Shown: in pieces, positions 9,972-20,849 of the stretch
Layout: each line of letters opens with the position of its first letter
How positions within the stretch are numbered: position 1 is the first letter of the stretch
Source: Marsupella aquatica
Taxonomy: Eukaryota > Marchantiophyta
Assembly (NCBI GenBank): GCA_973895155.1
Contig: OZ316893.1
Location: 14,322,001 to 14,386,000 of the forward strand
Direction of reading: 5' to 3'
Length of the DNA: 64,000 nt
Notes under the pieces: model-generated
What the model was told of the DNA's origin: nothing
Seen by the model: only the letters and a program-made list of their open reading frames with translations
Database searches by the model: none
Translations under genes and position numbers: made by a program

Positions 9972-11457
9972 AGTGGTGGACCTTGCCACCCAGCGCCCTC
10001 ACCCGAATCCCAACACTCATGCCTAAGTGCCCCTGGTGCCCAAACGCCTCCATGGAATACCTTGAGCAAGCAACCTAGTGCCCCTTGCACCGCCAACGGC
10101 CCCTCCCATACAAAGCCGCACTTGCTCTCCAACACGACCGCTACTCGACAGTCCTCACTGTCTGCACAAGCAACCAAGCACCTCGGTAAGTAACCCTTCA
10201 GGATCTAGAACTCGCCAAGTCTAGCATCCTAACTCAAGCTCAATAGACGTTGGTAAATAGGTCAACGATCTGTCCTCCCGATGCCATAAGCCAGAACCAG
10301 AATCCACGCCCACTGTTCGTCCAGAACAACTCTTTCTTGGGCGCGGCCCGGGTTCCCCCTCGTACCTATCCATCACCAACTGACCGCCCTGACCCCAGGA
10401 CATGCTCATGGCCCAATTAACGTAGCTTGTCCTAAAGCTTGTCCCAACACGCGCGGGACTAGAATGGCCCCAACTCTAGCAACCAACTCCCGGTTTACCC
10501 CACTGATGGTCTAGGGGCCAAGCACCCTTGGAACTCAACCTCCACACCTACTTGGCCTTGCCTCCCCAACACAAGCTCCCTTGGAAGACTGAACGTGGTT
10601 TGGCTGCTGTTTGACAGGATTTGGCAAGCGGGCGAGCTAACACCCGCAAACCTTGAGAACCCATGGTGCCCCAGACCCAGCTGAGCTCAAGAGGACGTAG
10701 CCCTCCTCAAGAGCTTTCCAACGCACCCAAGAAGTCTTCCAACGGACTTCCCGTTGGGAAGATATCGTCGTTTCTGTTTGGCACTTTCCCTTAGTGTTGC
10801 GATCGCCACGGCTCATAACTTTGGCTCGCCCTTGGCCCCCAGGGAGACACCAATCCCCTCATATATGCTTCTGGAGACCTGTCACCCTCGAACCAAATTT
10901 GGTCCCTAAACATTTGGCTTCCAACCCGGATCTTCTCGCGCATACTGGGCGCGCCACCAACTGACAACGCCCATAACTTTCTCGTTAGGCGTCCGCAAGT
11001 GGAGTGCCTTAGCCCGTTGTGATCGGGCCGACCTAGTGCTCATGCCTAGGCCCTCAGGTCTCATTGCCGCTTGGGGTCCCCGATCGGCCAAACCTGGATC
11101 GGGCCATAACTCACGCCCCAAGCGTCCGTTGCCCATGGCGTCAACTCCATTGGCCTTGGGCCCTAGAGGAGCTCACACTCAAGTCCTCATAACTCAAAGT
11201 CTGTCCGGGGGCCCGGATGGTCGACCTTGAGTCCGGCCCCTTTCCCCTTGACCCGACCAACTCTCAGCTCGCCTAAGTCCTTAGTGTGTGTCACCAATTT
11301 GGCTTATTGCCTTCGCTAGTGCCACGTCTCATTGCCCACAATTCTCCCCATGCTAAATCCTCCCCGGATGGCCTATCCGTGCTTGGACCATAAGAGAGCT
11401 CGGCGCCGGAGTCAGCGACGCCGGAGCTAAGTGTTAAGGTAGTCGAGTTCCGCGACT
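9972..11457 (+). mobile_element. AGT...ACT element, copy 1 (1486 bp, intact)
   Basis: The element starts AGTGGTGGACC and ends TTCCGCGACT, and is flanked by the perfect 5-bp duplication AAAGA at 9967-9971 and 11458-11462. A second copy at 20850-23769 has the same first and last bases and its own 5-bp duplication, which fixes the boundaries. The ends form an imperfect inverted repeat: the 5' end pairs with the reverse complement of the 3' end, AGTCGCGGAACTCGAC, at about 15 of the first 20 positions. The body is GC-rich, has no long ORF, no reverse transcriptase and no transposase. It may be a solo LTR with unusual ends (canonical LTRs run TG...CA) or a non-autonomous TIR transposon. The 5-bp duplication fits LTR integration best. 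The + strand assignment is arbitrary. Confidence 0.85.
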
Positions 11458-11462
11458 AAAGA

Positions 11463-12241
11463 TCTTTCCAAACAATTTCCAATGAACCCCAAAAGCAAAT
11501 TCCGCATTTGACATTGAGGGAGCTGCTCACAAACTTTCAAAACGCAGAGTGTGGATAGTAAGTGTTGGAATAATCCTTAGAAATTCATGACACTCTCAAT
11601 TCTCCATGGAAACTAGATACGTCAAACTGGCTGAAAAGATCTTTCCAAGTTGCTTTTAATGAGTGCAAGAAGAGCCCTTTCGGTGGGATCTCAAGGTAGA
11701 TAGTGAAGGTCAAACTTTGGTGTTGAAACCTTTTTGCGAGAAGGGTGTCAATACTCAAAGATGTCATTGTCCACGAGGGCTGCATGGTTCACTCCTCGGT
11801 CTATGGGAGCAACAAGTTCCCCCAACACATTTGGTTAGTCAAGCCCAAAATTATTATGGGCTGAACTTTGGTTAGGTATTGTGTGAAAAATAGCACTGTC
11901 AAACTGGTCCTAACTCTATATGTTAGTTGAGTCTATTGTGACCCAAAGAGAGAACACATAGCCTTGTTTATTTCTTGGTTTAGTTTTTGCGCCAACTGAT
12001 ATGTACAGGGTAATGACGGTTTGGTTTTGGGGTTACTAGCTTGTAACCCTGTGACCAGAAAGTGAGGAAATGCTGATTAGCGGCAGCTGGGAAATTTGTA
12101 TGAGCTTTGGGAGGAACAAGTTTCAGACTAGAACCTAGCCCAAACAACCATCATATCTAATACCTGCCCGGATAAAAGATTATGGGGTAAAATTTTCCAG
12201 GCACAGGGTTATGGAAATGGTACCACCTAGTAGAAAAGATT
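11463..12241. other. Spacer upstream of the ACP gene
   Basis: No coding feature is recognised. The stretch shares no evident repeat with the rest of the window. The distal promoter of the ACP gene may lie here. Confidence 0.4.
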
Positions 12242-12670
12242 ATGAGAGGAATTAGGACACTAGGGTACCCAAGGATCACGAAGTGGGAGGGGAGTGCTGG
12301 TACCGCCTATACCCTGCCCATGGAACCGAACACTCCCGAGGGCCGTCCTGCTCTCCTCCCCTGTTCCGTTCGAATTTTCTGTACTCACACGAAGAATGCA
12401 ATATTTCGTTCCCCTTCGTTGCACTTTCCGTTCGTCCCTTTCCTTTCCTCATCGTCCAAATCTAATCCTGTTCTCGCCCAATCTCGCTGAGTCGTTTCTC
12501 CCTTCTTCCACTGGGTTGTTTCAGGGATCTACGTTCAAATCCACCACAATCAGAACCAGATTCGCAGGACGGGGATCATCTGTTTCATTCCTGGCGTTTT
12601 TCTCGACCTTGGGTCGGTTTTCTCATCTTGTCCTGCCCTCTACTTCGATTCATTCCGAGCGGGAAGAACG
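12242..12670 (+). promoter_or_regulatory. Proximal promoter and 5' UTR region of the ACP gene
   Basis: The 250 bases before the ATG are pyrimidine-rich (TTCCGTTCGTCCCTTTCC and similar), as is common in plant leaders of housekeeping genes. Overlapping forward frames here are short and unconserved. The transcription start cannot be placed and no clear TATA box is seen. Confidence 0.4.
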
Positions 12671-14528
12671 ATGGCCTCTGCTGTTAGCGCCATGTCGGAA
12701 GTGAGAGCTGTCGCGGCGCTCGCGTCGGGGTCGATTGTGCCGGTCCGGGCGTCCAATGCCAACTCGTCGCCTTCCATGGTGTCCTTCAGAAGGGCGGGCA
12801 AGAGTGTTTCCGGGCTCTGGGCAATGCAGGTGTGGACGTTTGGTCACATTGAGAAATCTCACTGACTACATCCTGTATGTTTTCGTTGTTTTCGTTTCTG
12901 TCGGAGGGTCTAGGGTGGCAGTCGGACCTTGTGGCGTTTTTGAATTGGTTGCTGTCGTCTAAACTGGAAACCTAGTCTAAACTGGAAACCTAGTGAGGAC
13001 GACGGGAGATATTTGTCGACAGGAATGTCGAGGGTTTTTGGAGGTTTTAGGCCCGTTGTCTGCCTCCAAGCTGGTATTCACCGGGGGCCGGGGACGAGTT
13101 TTGCTGTTATCATACTGGAATCAAACCCGTAGATGCTATTTCTCTCGTTGGGGTACCCTGATTCCCATGTGGTATAAGCGAAACTTGTACCCGGCCTCAT
13201 TCATGGTGACCCCGACCATCTATCTACTAACGCCATTATATCGTAACCATCGTGAATGTCGTGCCCTATTCATGATTCTCTTGTTGATATTCACTTCTCA
13301 CTCTCTCTTTGTGCGAAGATCTCCTGAGGGAGTATAGCAGCATCTCTTTGACGCCGCTGTAATGTTTTCGTATATAATGTCATATGGAAGTCATGAAATA
13401 AACCAACTTTCCGTGGAGCTGCTGCTGAGGAAGGGATGCTCGGATGCCCTGCCCGTCGAGTCCCAATCTAACCAACTCTTAGTGTGTGTTGCTGGTGTCC
13501 GATTGCATTGCGCTGCACTGGACTCACAGTTCGCAAGAAAACGAGAACGGTTCTTTTGTTTTGCTAGTTCTCCTCGATTACTGCGTACATGAAAAGGGAT
13601 CTAGTACTTCCGATCAACTGAAGCTGCGATTCTAAACAACTTGGAGATTCGCTGGGGCGAAGATAGTTTATTTTTTAAATCAGAATGAACAAATCTTGTA
13701 AGTCTGAATGGCAGTCGAGTCGCGTCTAAGTAATGATTATTCCTTTGTGCTGACCTTGCAGTCCTCTGTGAGCATGGTGCACCAGAAGACCGTTGGCCCA
13801 GCAAGGCGTCTCCGTGTCTCTGCCGTGAGTTCACATCCCCGTCTCACCATTCTTAATTTCTGAACGCATTTTGCAGTGGTTGGCTCTCTTGCGTCATGTA
13901 GTCCAATTAGGGGTTTAAGGATATTTAGTTCACTATCTCACTCGGGCACTTCCTGTTGACATCGAAGAGGTCCTGACAAATAAATTACTCTTCAGCAACC
14001 TTTGGCATCGCATTGTTCGCGCATTTCTTGATTTGCACAGATGTAGGTAGTCGCTCCGGTCATCTGTAATGAAATTCTGGTTATTGATTGGAATGTTTTG
14101 ATGCGAAGGCTGAGGGATCACAAACAGCAGATCCCGAGGCGGTTGTCGCTGAACCCGTTGAGAAGAAAGGGAAAGCCCCACATAAGGACGAAGGAAAGTC
14201 TACATTAGACATTGTGCGGGAAGTTATTGCAGAGCAGCTGGCGGTCAAGCTCGCCGACTTGGAAGCTGACACTGCGTTCGTTGATCTTGGGGCCGATTCT
14301 CTGGACACTGTAAGTAATTCGCTACGGTCTCGCTTGTTTCATCATTTTATCTGCTTCCACGCTTACATCTTCGTTTTGCTGACGCTGAGATTGTCCCCAT
14401 CGCAGGTTGAAATCATGATGAGCCTTGAGGAAAGATTCGACATTACCATTGAGGAGGATGGAGCGGAGAAGATTGCCACAGTGAAAGATGCAGCAAACTT
14501 GATTGATCAAGTGAAGGCAAGCAAATAG
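12671..14528 (+). CDS. ACP: Plastid acyl carrier protein (four exons)
   Basis: Carries growing acyl chains on a 4'-phosphopantetheine arm during plastid type II fatty-acid synthesis. Exons are 12671-12829, 13762-13824, 14109-14309 and 14406-14528, all joined in phase 0 with GT-AG borders, giving 181 aa. Residues 1-74 are Ala/Ser/Arg-rich and acidic-poor, like a chloroplast transit peptide, ending RRLRVSA. The ACP domain (about 104-181) has the attachment motif GADSLDT with Ser138, followed after the intron by VEIMMSLEERFDI and the usual C-terminal ATVKDAANLI. The DSLDT|VEI intron position falls directly after the active-site motif. Unusual is a Glu/Lys/Pro-rich stretch of about 29 residues (75-103) between transit peptide and domain, which makes the protein longer than the usual 130-140 aa. 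The least certain junction is the acceptor at 14108; an earlier acceptor near 14040 would hit a stop at once. The ATG is in the first possible exon and starts the transit peptide. Confidence 0.9.
12960..12995. repeat. 18-bp tandem duplication in ACP intron 1
   Basis: TAAACTGGAAACCTAGT followed by C or G occurs twice head to tail inside the first ACP intron. Confidence 0.8.
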
Positions 14529-16097
14529 ATATTCAGATGTAATTAGCCCAACATATATATTTGTGGCCAGCGCAGCTGCGTACAAGGGTACAAGGCAAGT
14601 TGTTACACAGTGGTTAAATTTTTTCGTTTGCATTCTAGTCAGGGTTTGTGTCGTTAAGTTCGATTTAAGTCTCGATGTACTCTATAGTTGAGGGAGATTA
14701 GTGCACGGGCTGTTCAACATGATTACTTGGCTGGTCTCAATTGTAGCACATTTCCGTCGTTTCTCAGATCTGGTATTCTGTATCAGTCACTAGTGTTGAA
14801 GGTTGAACAGTCTCCTTTTGGCAGCATCTTATCAATCATACGCTTTCCTCGGAATTTAGACTTCTAAACTTTCTGTACACGTCCTGTGGATGATGACGTT
14901 CTCCGCGCTCCCCGAAATCCCTCTCTCTACGTCCAGCCCTTGCGCGGCCACACACGAACCCAAGAAATGAGCCGCAGACCAACTTCCCTTGCAAGTGTGT
15001 TTTCAAACCAAAAATTTATTCTTCTGTTGAAGATAAGGTTTAGGGAAGTCTTAGTTGTATGTTGGTTATTGTCTGCACGTCTCAGACTCTATGGATGCTC
15101 CTGGTTGTTGAATTCGTACTACCGCGGTCTTATCTTTTTTGGCCGTTCTAAGGAATACCTGTGTAGTAGTCGTAGAAATATTCCTTTTGAACTTCCCATT
15201 CATGACCTTCAAAAGGTCTTTATTCTCGAGGAACGTAAGCGATCCCGTGAGACCAGTCACAGTAGTTTCGCAATCAACTCTTAATGTATGGCACTCGTCA
15301 ATGTTGCATCAAACTGACGGAATTCGGGGATTCATATTCGGACATGGGTTGGTAGCTGTGTAACGAGATTGGTAATGGCTTGTCTGTCGAATTCGTCCCC
15401 CTGTATGAGATTCATTTTCAAGCTAAATGTACCCATGGAAAACATTTTTGAAGGTGCAAATTGACAATGACTGCCCAAGAACAGCAGGACCTGTGATCAA
15501 GATCGTTATCATGTGCACAGATGTAGACGGGATTGTGTATGGTCTCTTTTTCGAGACACCGTCGTTCTGAGGAGAGCATCTCACCAGATGCCAGTAGTTT
15601 GAGGGAACAGCCGTTCGTTGTGGTCCTTGAAATCCCTTTTCTTCGCAAGAGGGACTTTCCGGAAGAGGACTTGTCGGACTTTATTTGGGTCCAATTTTGA
15701 ACACTAGAATAGTTGCCCACGAATTACAACTTCGATGGGAATCAGTATGCCAGTCTTGAGCAGCACTTCGAGAACCAAGTGCTTTGAGAAAAGTTATTGA
15801 TTCTTCGGATTGAAAAATTGGGAAGTTTGTCAGGTACGAGCAAGTGTCGCTATGTTTCAATTGGTATCTATGCAGTCTTAATTGTTACATTGCACATAAG
15901 AAGGCAATTATTTATACTTCAAGATGTCCTCTCTTGGAACTTGCAGGAAAACTTTTGCGGTGGAACTGGTTTTGAGAAACCGAGGCAGGGACTGGAATGT
16001 AGCACCATTGACTGATCGAAGTGCTGGGAGTTCACCAGCGGTAGCTAGAAGCCCAACTCAGGCCATAAAACTAGGCGCAAGTATCCCAAAGTGAATT
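14529..16097. other. ACP 3' UTR and unassigned downstream sequence
   Basis: The ACP transcript presumably ends within the first few hundred bases, but no canonical AATAAA is seen close to the stop. A 132-codon frame at 14886-15284 lacks any recognisable domain. No other gene is supported before the retroelement at 16.1 kb. Confidence 0.4.
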
Positions 16098-16283
16098 ACA
16101 TATCACAGTGCCCAAGGACACGCCCAATGAAGGGGAGGAAAAAGGGGGAAAGGGTCCCAAGAAAAATAAGCCAAGGGTCCCAACCAAAAGCCAACAAAGG
16201 GACCAAGCAAAAAAGTAACCTACAAAGGAGACGTGAAGGCTAACACCCTATTGAGCGGATAACTGGTAGAGCCCCAGAGTAAA

Positions 16284-16961
16284 TCAGAGTGTCACAAAGT
16301 GGAACCTGTCGGGAGATCCTAAAACCAACTGTCTCAGCCCTATGAAGGAGGGTGAAAGCCTTGGCCCGTTGAAGAGCCATAGGTACCAGCTGCCAAAAAA
16401 AGATGGCGAGGACAAAAATAGTGGGGAGAGGTTTCCTCTTGATACAAAAAACCACACAGGTTTGAAGGATCTGGTCGAAAGTAGGGTGGAGAGCACCAAA
16501 AACCTCAAGGGCAAAGGGGTAGAAAAAATCCTCGGGTAGCAAAGTGCATAGGCCTCCTCCTTGAGCCAGGCAGCATGGCCAAGCACATGGGCAACAACTG
16601 CAACATGGCTCCCCCTAGTATGATCAACAACAACCACATCCCCAAGAGCACGAACCCCAGCCCCAGAAAAGACCAGATCCGCTCGCCGCTGGTCAGGAAG
16701 ACCATCTCAAGGGGGAAGAACATATTGTTCCATAGTGACATGGTAACCAGAGTCCCAAGCAATGGCAGCCCGCACGCCCCAAATGTCATCATGTGTGGCA
16801 ATTCTCTCACTCACATGGCCGCACCTGAGGATATGAGCTCCCCGATGAGCTCCCAACGAATCCAACAATGCCTCACAAACACACGTGGGTTGGCCAAGAA
16901 GGCAAAGGTGAGGAAGTCCCAACCTAAGTCGCAGTGAAGTGGTAAAGATAAAGGAGCTCAT
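16284..16961 (-). pseudogene. Possible zinc-binding and PD-(D/E)XK-like nuclease region of the retroelement
   Basis: Downstream of the RT, the minus strand reads ILRCGHVSERIATHDDIW and then, past one TGA, RRADLVFSGAGVRALGDVVVVDHTR, spread over adjoining frames. Further on comes FYPFALEVFGALHP. Paired acidic strands D-L-V and D-V-V-V-D followed by a conserved ALE-FG block resemble restriction-like endonuclease folds of site-specific non-LTR elements. This is inference from pattern; the nuclease call is uncertain, while continuity with the RT is likely. Confidence 0.45.
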
Positions 16962-17774
16962 CCAAAAGGACTAGCAAACAACCAAGCTCAAGAACCCGTT
17001 CCCACACAAGATAGGAGGGAGCCCAAACCAAGTCGGAAGGTCCGTCCGAGAGCATGTTGGAAAGGGTGTGACGGTGCATGCGGTTGGAAATCCCTTGTTG
17101 GACACGGTCCGGACTGTCTAGAACCACCTCCATGAAATTAGGAACAACAACTTGCACAACCTTGGGCAGGAGTGAACGGATCCGGTGAAGGCAAACCTGG
17201 AAAGTGAGGACCCCCTCCTCAACCCCCATGACATGGTCAAAGAAGATGGGCTGAAGATAAACAATGAAACAAGAAGCAAGAAGCAAGGGCCACCGTTGCC
17301 CAACTCCCAAGGAACATGCAAGGGGCAGTGGAAACAGTTGAGGAAACACCCATGTCACCATTGGAAGGTGGCAGGGCAGTCTGCCACCGTTGGAAGGGTT
17401 CCAGGGCCCATAAGGTGTCCAAAGGTCCCCATCACAGTGGTGTCAGAGGATGAGAGCAAGGAGAAAAACAAGGGAGTGGGCAAAACTGTCCGAAGAAGGT
17501 ATGAAGGGAGTTGGACCAAGCATTGGACCAAAATCATGAAGACAGTCTGAACATTGCCAAGGGTCATCAATTGGTCGATGTGAAGAACATGCTAAGACAA
17601 TGCCACCTGCAAAACTCACGAACAAACGCATCCTCCCCGAATGGGACCCCTAGGACCCGAATGCCCTCCTCACAAAGTGGGACACCAAGGGGAGGGGAGA
17701 AAGAATCCGGGAGAGGATGCGGAGATCAGACCCGAGCACTTTTGAGACTGCACCAAAAGGCCAAGAAGCGTCAG

Positions 17775-18350
17775 CTAGTCAACAAAGTGGAGATAAGCAT
17801 TACCAAGGATCAAGATTGGTCCCACCAAATGAGTATCATCAGCAATGGACAGAAATATGCACCCCGGAAAGGCAAGCAAAGAGGCCCAAAGAGCACAAAA
17901 GTGTGCCATGGCAAACAAAGCCCCACCGATGGGATCACCCTGCCAAGTACCTGACTCAGAAAGAATAGTCGTGTAGGACTCAGGACAAAGGCAGTCATGA
18001 TAGAACAAAAGGGCAGGGGTCCCATAAAAGGCCCCAACAAAAGGAATGAGGGAGACAATCTCCCCACCTGCCTCCCACAATTCCTAAAAAGTAGCACGCC
18101 GAGAGGCAGTGTTGAATGCATTGGCCACGTCCACTTGGATGACCACCCAATCAGGATGGATATCCGCGATTGAACACAGGCCATGCAAAACACTCTCACA
18201 ACCTCGGGGTGGCCACCCCAAACTGAAGAGGGGAGAGGTGAGAAGCAAAAGGTGACTGAGTCTGAAGGCAAATACAACGACTAGCCATCCGATAAACAAA
18301 CTCACCAATGGCAAGGGGCCACACCCCTGTAGGCTCCTTGGCCATGGCTT
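17775..18350 (-). pseudogene. Reverse transcriptase domain remnant (QGDP/ADDT type)
   Basis: The minus-strand translation gives, in order, GVWPLAIGEFVYRMASR, QFGVATPRGCESVLHGL, DWVVIQVDVANAFNTASRRA, IPFVGAFYG, TWQGDPIGGALFAMAHF and IADDTHLVGP. The first catalytic Asp lies in the DVANAF block and the Asp pair in ADDT; both are kept. The core is read across at least two frames, so no functional protein is made. Family placement is from remembered motif patterns and could be refined by a tree. Confidence 0.8.
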
Positions 18351-18370
18351 TAGAGATCAATTAGGGATCA

Positions 18371-19554
18371 TAAGCTTGTTGGGAGTTACTATTGCAGCAA
18401 TTTGGGGCAAGCATGGCATTAACTTGGTCTATGAAGGTTGTTATGTTCTGCTAGATGATGGGAAGCTGTGTGCTTTAGGGCCAAGTGCCCAAAGAGCTAG
18501 ACTGAACAGAGAATAACAGTGTAGGAGCACAAAAGCGGAATCATGTGAATCCTTTTCGTCGACCAATTGGTTTAGGGCAATATATGTACAATTTTGTTGT
18601 GCAAGTCAATGATGATGATATCCAAGTGTGGGAGGAAGTTGGCTGTCAATTGTGTGGCATCATTAGACATGAATTTTAGTAACAACTTAGTAGACAATAG
18701 AGGAATTGTTACCACGCCATGAATGAATGTTGGGTAATAAAAAGTTATGGAAGTTGTAAGAGAAAGAGAACCAAGCAGATATTAAGGTTTCACAAGATGA
18801 GAACCAGCTTAACGTATCGACGGATAGGAGAAGGAACCAGTGAAATAAGAATGGAACAAGTGAAGGCGACAATGCAAAAACTCAATTTGCAAGCTTGAAA
18901 CATCAGAGGCAGATAAAGGAACCAGAGATGACAACTCGGGAGCAAGATTGATCGGAGAACAACGAGCAAAGTGGTGCACTATTCAGTAGTTAGTAATAGG
19001 TAATAGTTAATTGTCAATAAGAGTTACCAATTAACGAGTAGAAACAATTAACAGTCAACAAGTAGTCTAAGTATTTGAATAAAATGGTTATAGAAATCGA
19101 ATAAATAATTTGGCAGTTACAATTGCTGATGGTAACTAAGGGAAGTTAGGGAAATCTGTCTATATGGAGGGTATAGGTCAAGTAGGAGTGAATAGAGGTC
19201 TTTTGTTGTGCAAACTTTCCAAGATCGGAGGCAGCCCAGGAAGAGGTCATGCCAGATTGCTAGACCTGGAGGTAAAGATAGAAGCCCATGGAAGAAAAAC
19301 CTTGTAAAAGAAATTGATTGTGATTATTGAATAGAAGGTGCAATTGAGGTGTATTTGCAAACTGCAAGGAGCATTTGATTATAGAGCTTATGTTTCTTGA
19401 ATGCAAAAAGAAGTAAAGTTAAAGAATTGATTGTGAAGAAAAGATGGCTAGAAATGTTGACTTTTGAGAATGAGAAACTCATATTGATTTGGCTGGAACC
19501 GTTCAAAGGAAGAATCAGAGTTGTATTGCATATGGAGATTGTAATTGCAACCCA
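18371..19554. other. Unassigned AT-rich sequence
   Basis: No gene or clear repeat is recognised. Several reading frames are short and without domains. Confidence 0.4.
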
Positions 19555-20069
19555 TTAACATTGTTAGAGGTCTCCAGTCTTTTAGATAGTGTTTATCAAG
19601 TTTCTTTGGTATAAATTTTATAATCCCCTTGCATATTCCGCCATCAAGAACACCATAGAGCCAAAATTCTTGTATCATATCCACCAAATCTTGGCCCATG
19701 AATCCCCAACATGCCCTACATACACCTCTGCTGTCAAGCCATCTGGCCCTGGAGATTTGCCAGTCGGCAAAAGCCATAGTACATCTTTCACCTCCTGAAA
19801 GGAAGGAAGCTTCTCCATCTGTAGGATCTCCAAAGCAAATATTGAAAATCCTCCTGAAAGAGGATTTCTAAAACCCATGTGGTACATTCCTCAATTTTTT
19901 AATTTTTTTCTCAAATACTCTCTTCCATCTTTCAATCATTTGTCTGCATTCCCTTGGTGCGTTCTATAGCCCAAACAAAATGCACTTAAATTTAAATGAC
20001 CAAGCAAAGATGAATTCTTTCATGTCCCACTACTTTGGGCCTTCCTCCTATTACATTACTTGCAAATTA
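19555..20069 (-). pseudogene. Inverted 5' segment of LINE A (RT N-terminal region)
   Basis: The minus strand encodes the segment that precedes the RT fingers: VLWLLPTGKSPGPDGLTAEV, then IQEFWLYGVLDGG, IKFIPKK and LKDWRPLTML. It stops at TTAACATTGTTAGAGG (19555-19570), the exact reverse complement of CCTCTAACAATGTTAA at 20070-20085, where the + strand part resumes with PLTMLNTIYKI. The element is thus inverted about a breakpoint in this motif, the pattern expected from twin priming during target-primed reverse transcription. Confidence 0.75.
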
Positions 20070-20849
20070 CCTCTAACAATGTTAAACACAATCTACAAAA
20101 TCATTGTCAAGATCCTTGCCTTGCGCCTGAAACCTCTTGTCCATAGGACCATCAGCCCACAACAGATGGGATTCATTCCTGGGAGGCTTGGGGGGTCACT
20201 ATATGAAGGGTCATACATCACGTGCAACGGTTTGGGTCATTTATGACCCCCCTAAGTCACTTTCTATAAAGTTGTACAACACCAATCATGTGATGACATG
20301 TATGCATTTTGCAATTAAACAACTATATGTTTCCATCAAAGACTTAATAAGTCTTCCGCCAAAACCATTTAAATGGCCCTATACTTTGTCGCATGTGATA
20401 TGCCACTTCCATGGAAGTGACCCCCCCGAGCTGGGAGACATATCCTGGAGAATATTTCTCTAGCTTGGCTTGCGTGACTGGGTGTAGAACAAAAAAAGTG
20501 AAACATTGTTCTTGAAGCTCGATTTTGAAAAAGCCTTTGATAGAGTCTGCCATGAGTATATTTGGGAGTGCATACATTTGCTTGGGATCAGTGGGAGATT
20601 TATTATGCTGGTGAAAGCTTTGTTTTCTCAGGCCACCTCAAGAGATCTGGTAAATGGATTTCTCTCTAACTAGATTGAATTGAAATGTGGAGTGAGACAG
20701 GGTTTCCTGCTCTCACCACTTCTATGATCTCTACGCAACCGCTCATGGATTTCTTGGATGCGGAGATTGATGAGGGTTGGCTTAGAGGTCTGCAAATCAT
20801 TGAGGACTTCATGATCTACTACTGACTCTTTGTTGATGATGTTGGGATG
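20070..20849 (+). pseudogene. LINE A reverse transcriptase, N-terminal half
   Basis: Apart from the MITE, the + strand reads LTMLNTIYKIIVKILALRL, QQMGFIPGR, GRHILENI-LAWLA, LKLDFEKAFDRVCHEY, IELKCGVRQG and FVDD. The catalytic Asp of the FEKAFD block and the FVDD pair (20829-20840) are preserved. Stops occur after LAWLA, within LSN-IEL and before LFVDD. The AGT...ACT element inserted nine bases after FVDD. Confidence 0.8.
20187..20430. mobile_element. 244-bp MITE inserted in LINE A RT
   Basis: Ends are CTTGGGGGGTCACT and the mirror AGTGACCCCCCCGAG, an inverted repeat of about 14 bases. It sits inside the RT codons for GFIPGR, and CTGGGAG occurs on both sides (20179-20185 and 20431-20437), extending to 8 bp with one G/A difference. 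An 8-bp duplication would fit a hAT-type element. No coding capacity. Confidence 0.75.

Larger units (their letters stand above)
16098..18370 (-). mobile_element. Non-LTR retroelement with QGDP-type RT and possible nuclease domain (decayed)
   Basis: Read on the minus strand from 18370 down, the sequence encodes broken reverse transcriptase followed by a Cys/His and nuclease-like region, then a 3' tail ending near TATCACAGTGCCCAAG at 16103 (shared with 1883-2060). The reading frame is broken by several frameshifts and stops. The RT differs clearly from the L1-like LINEs elsewhere in the window: its motifs are DVANAFNTASRRA, QGDPIGGALFA and ADDTHLVGP rather than LDFAKAYDRV, RQGCP and FADD. The 5' end is not defined; the RT text starts near GVWPLAIGE at about 18325, so the copy is probably 5'-truncated. 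Confidence 0.8.

Noticed and set aside
9972-11457. AGT...ACT element as a Helitron or CACTA transposon
   Set aside because: The 5-bp duplications exclude Helitrons (none) and CACTA (3 bp), and the tips do not match either class.
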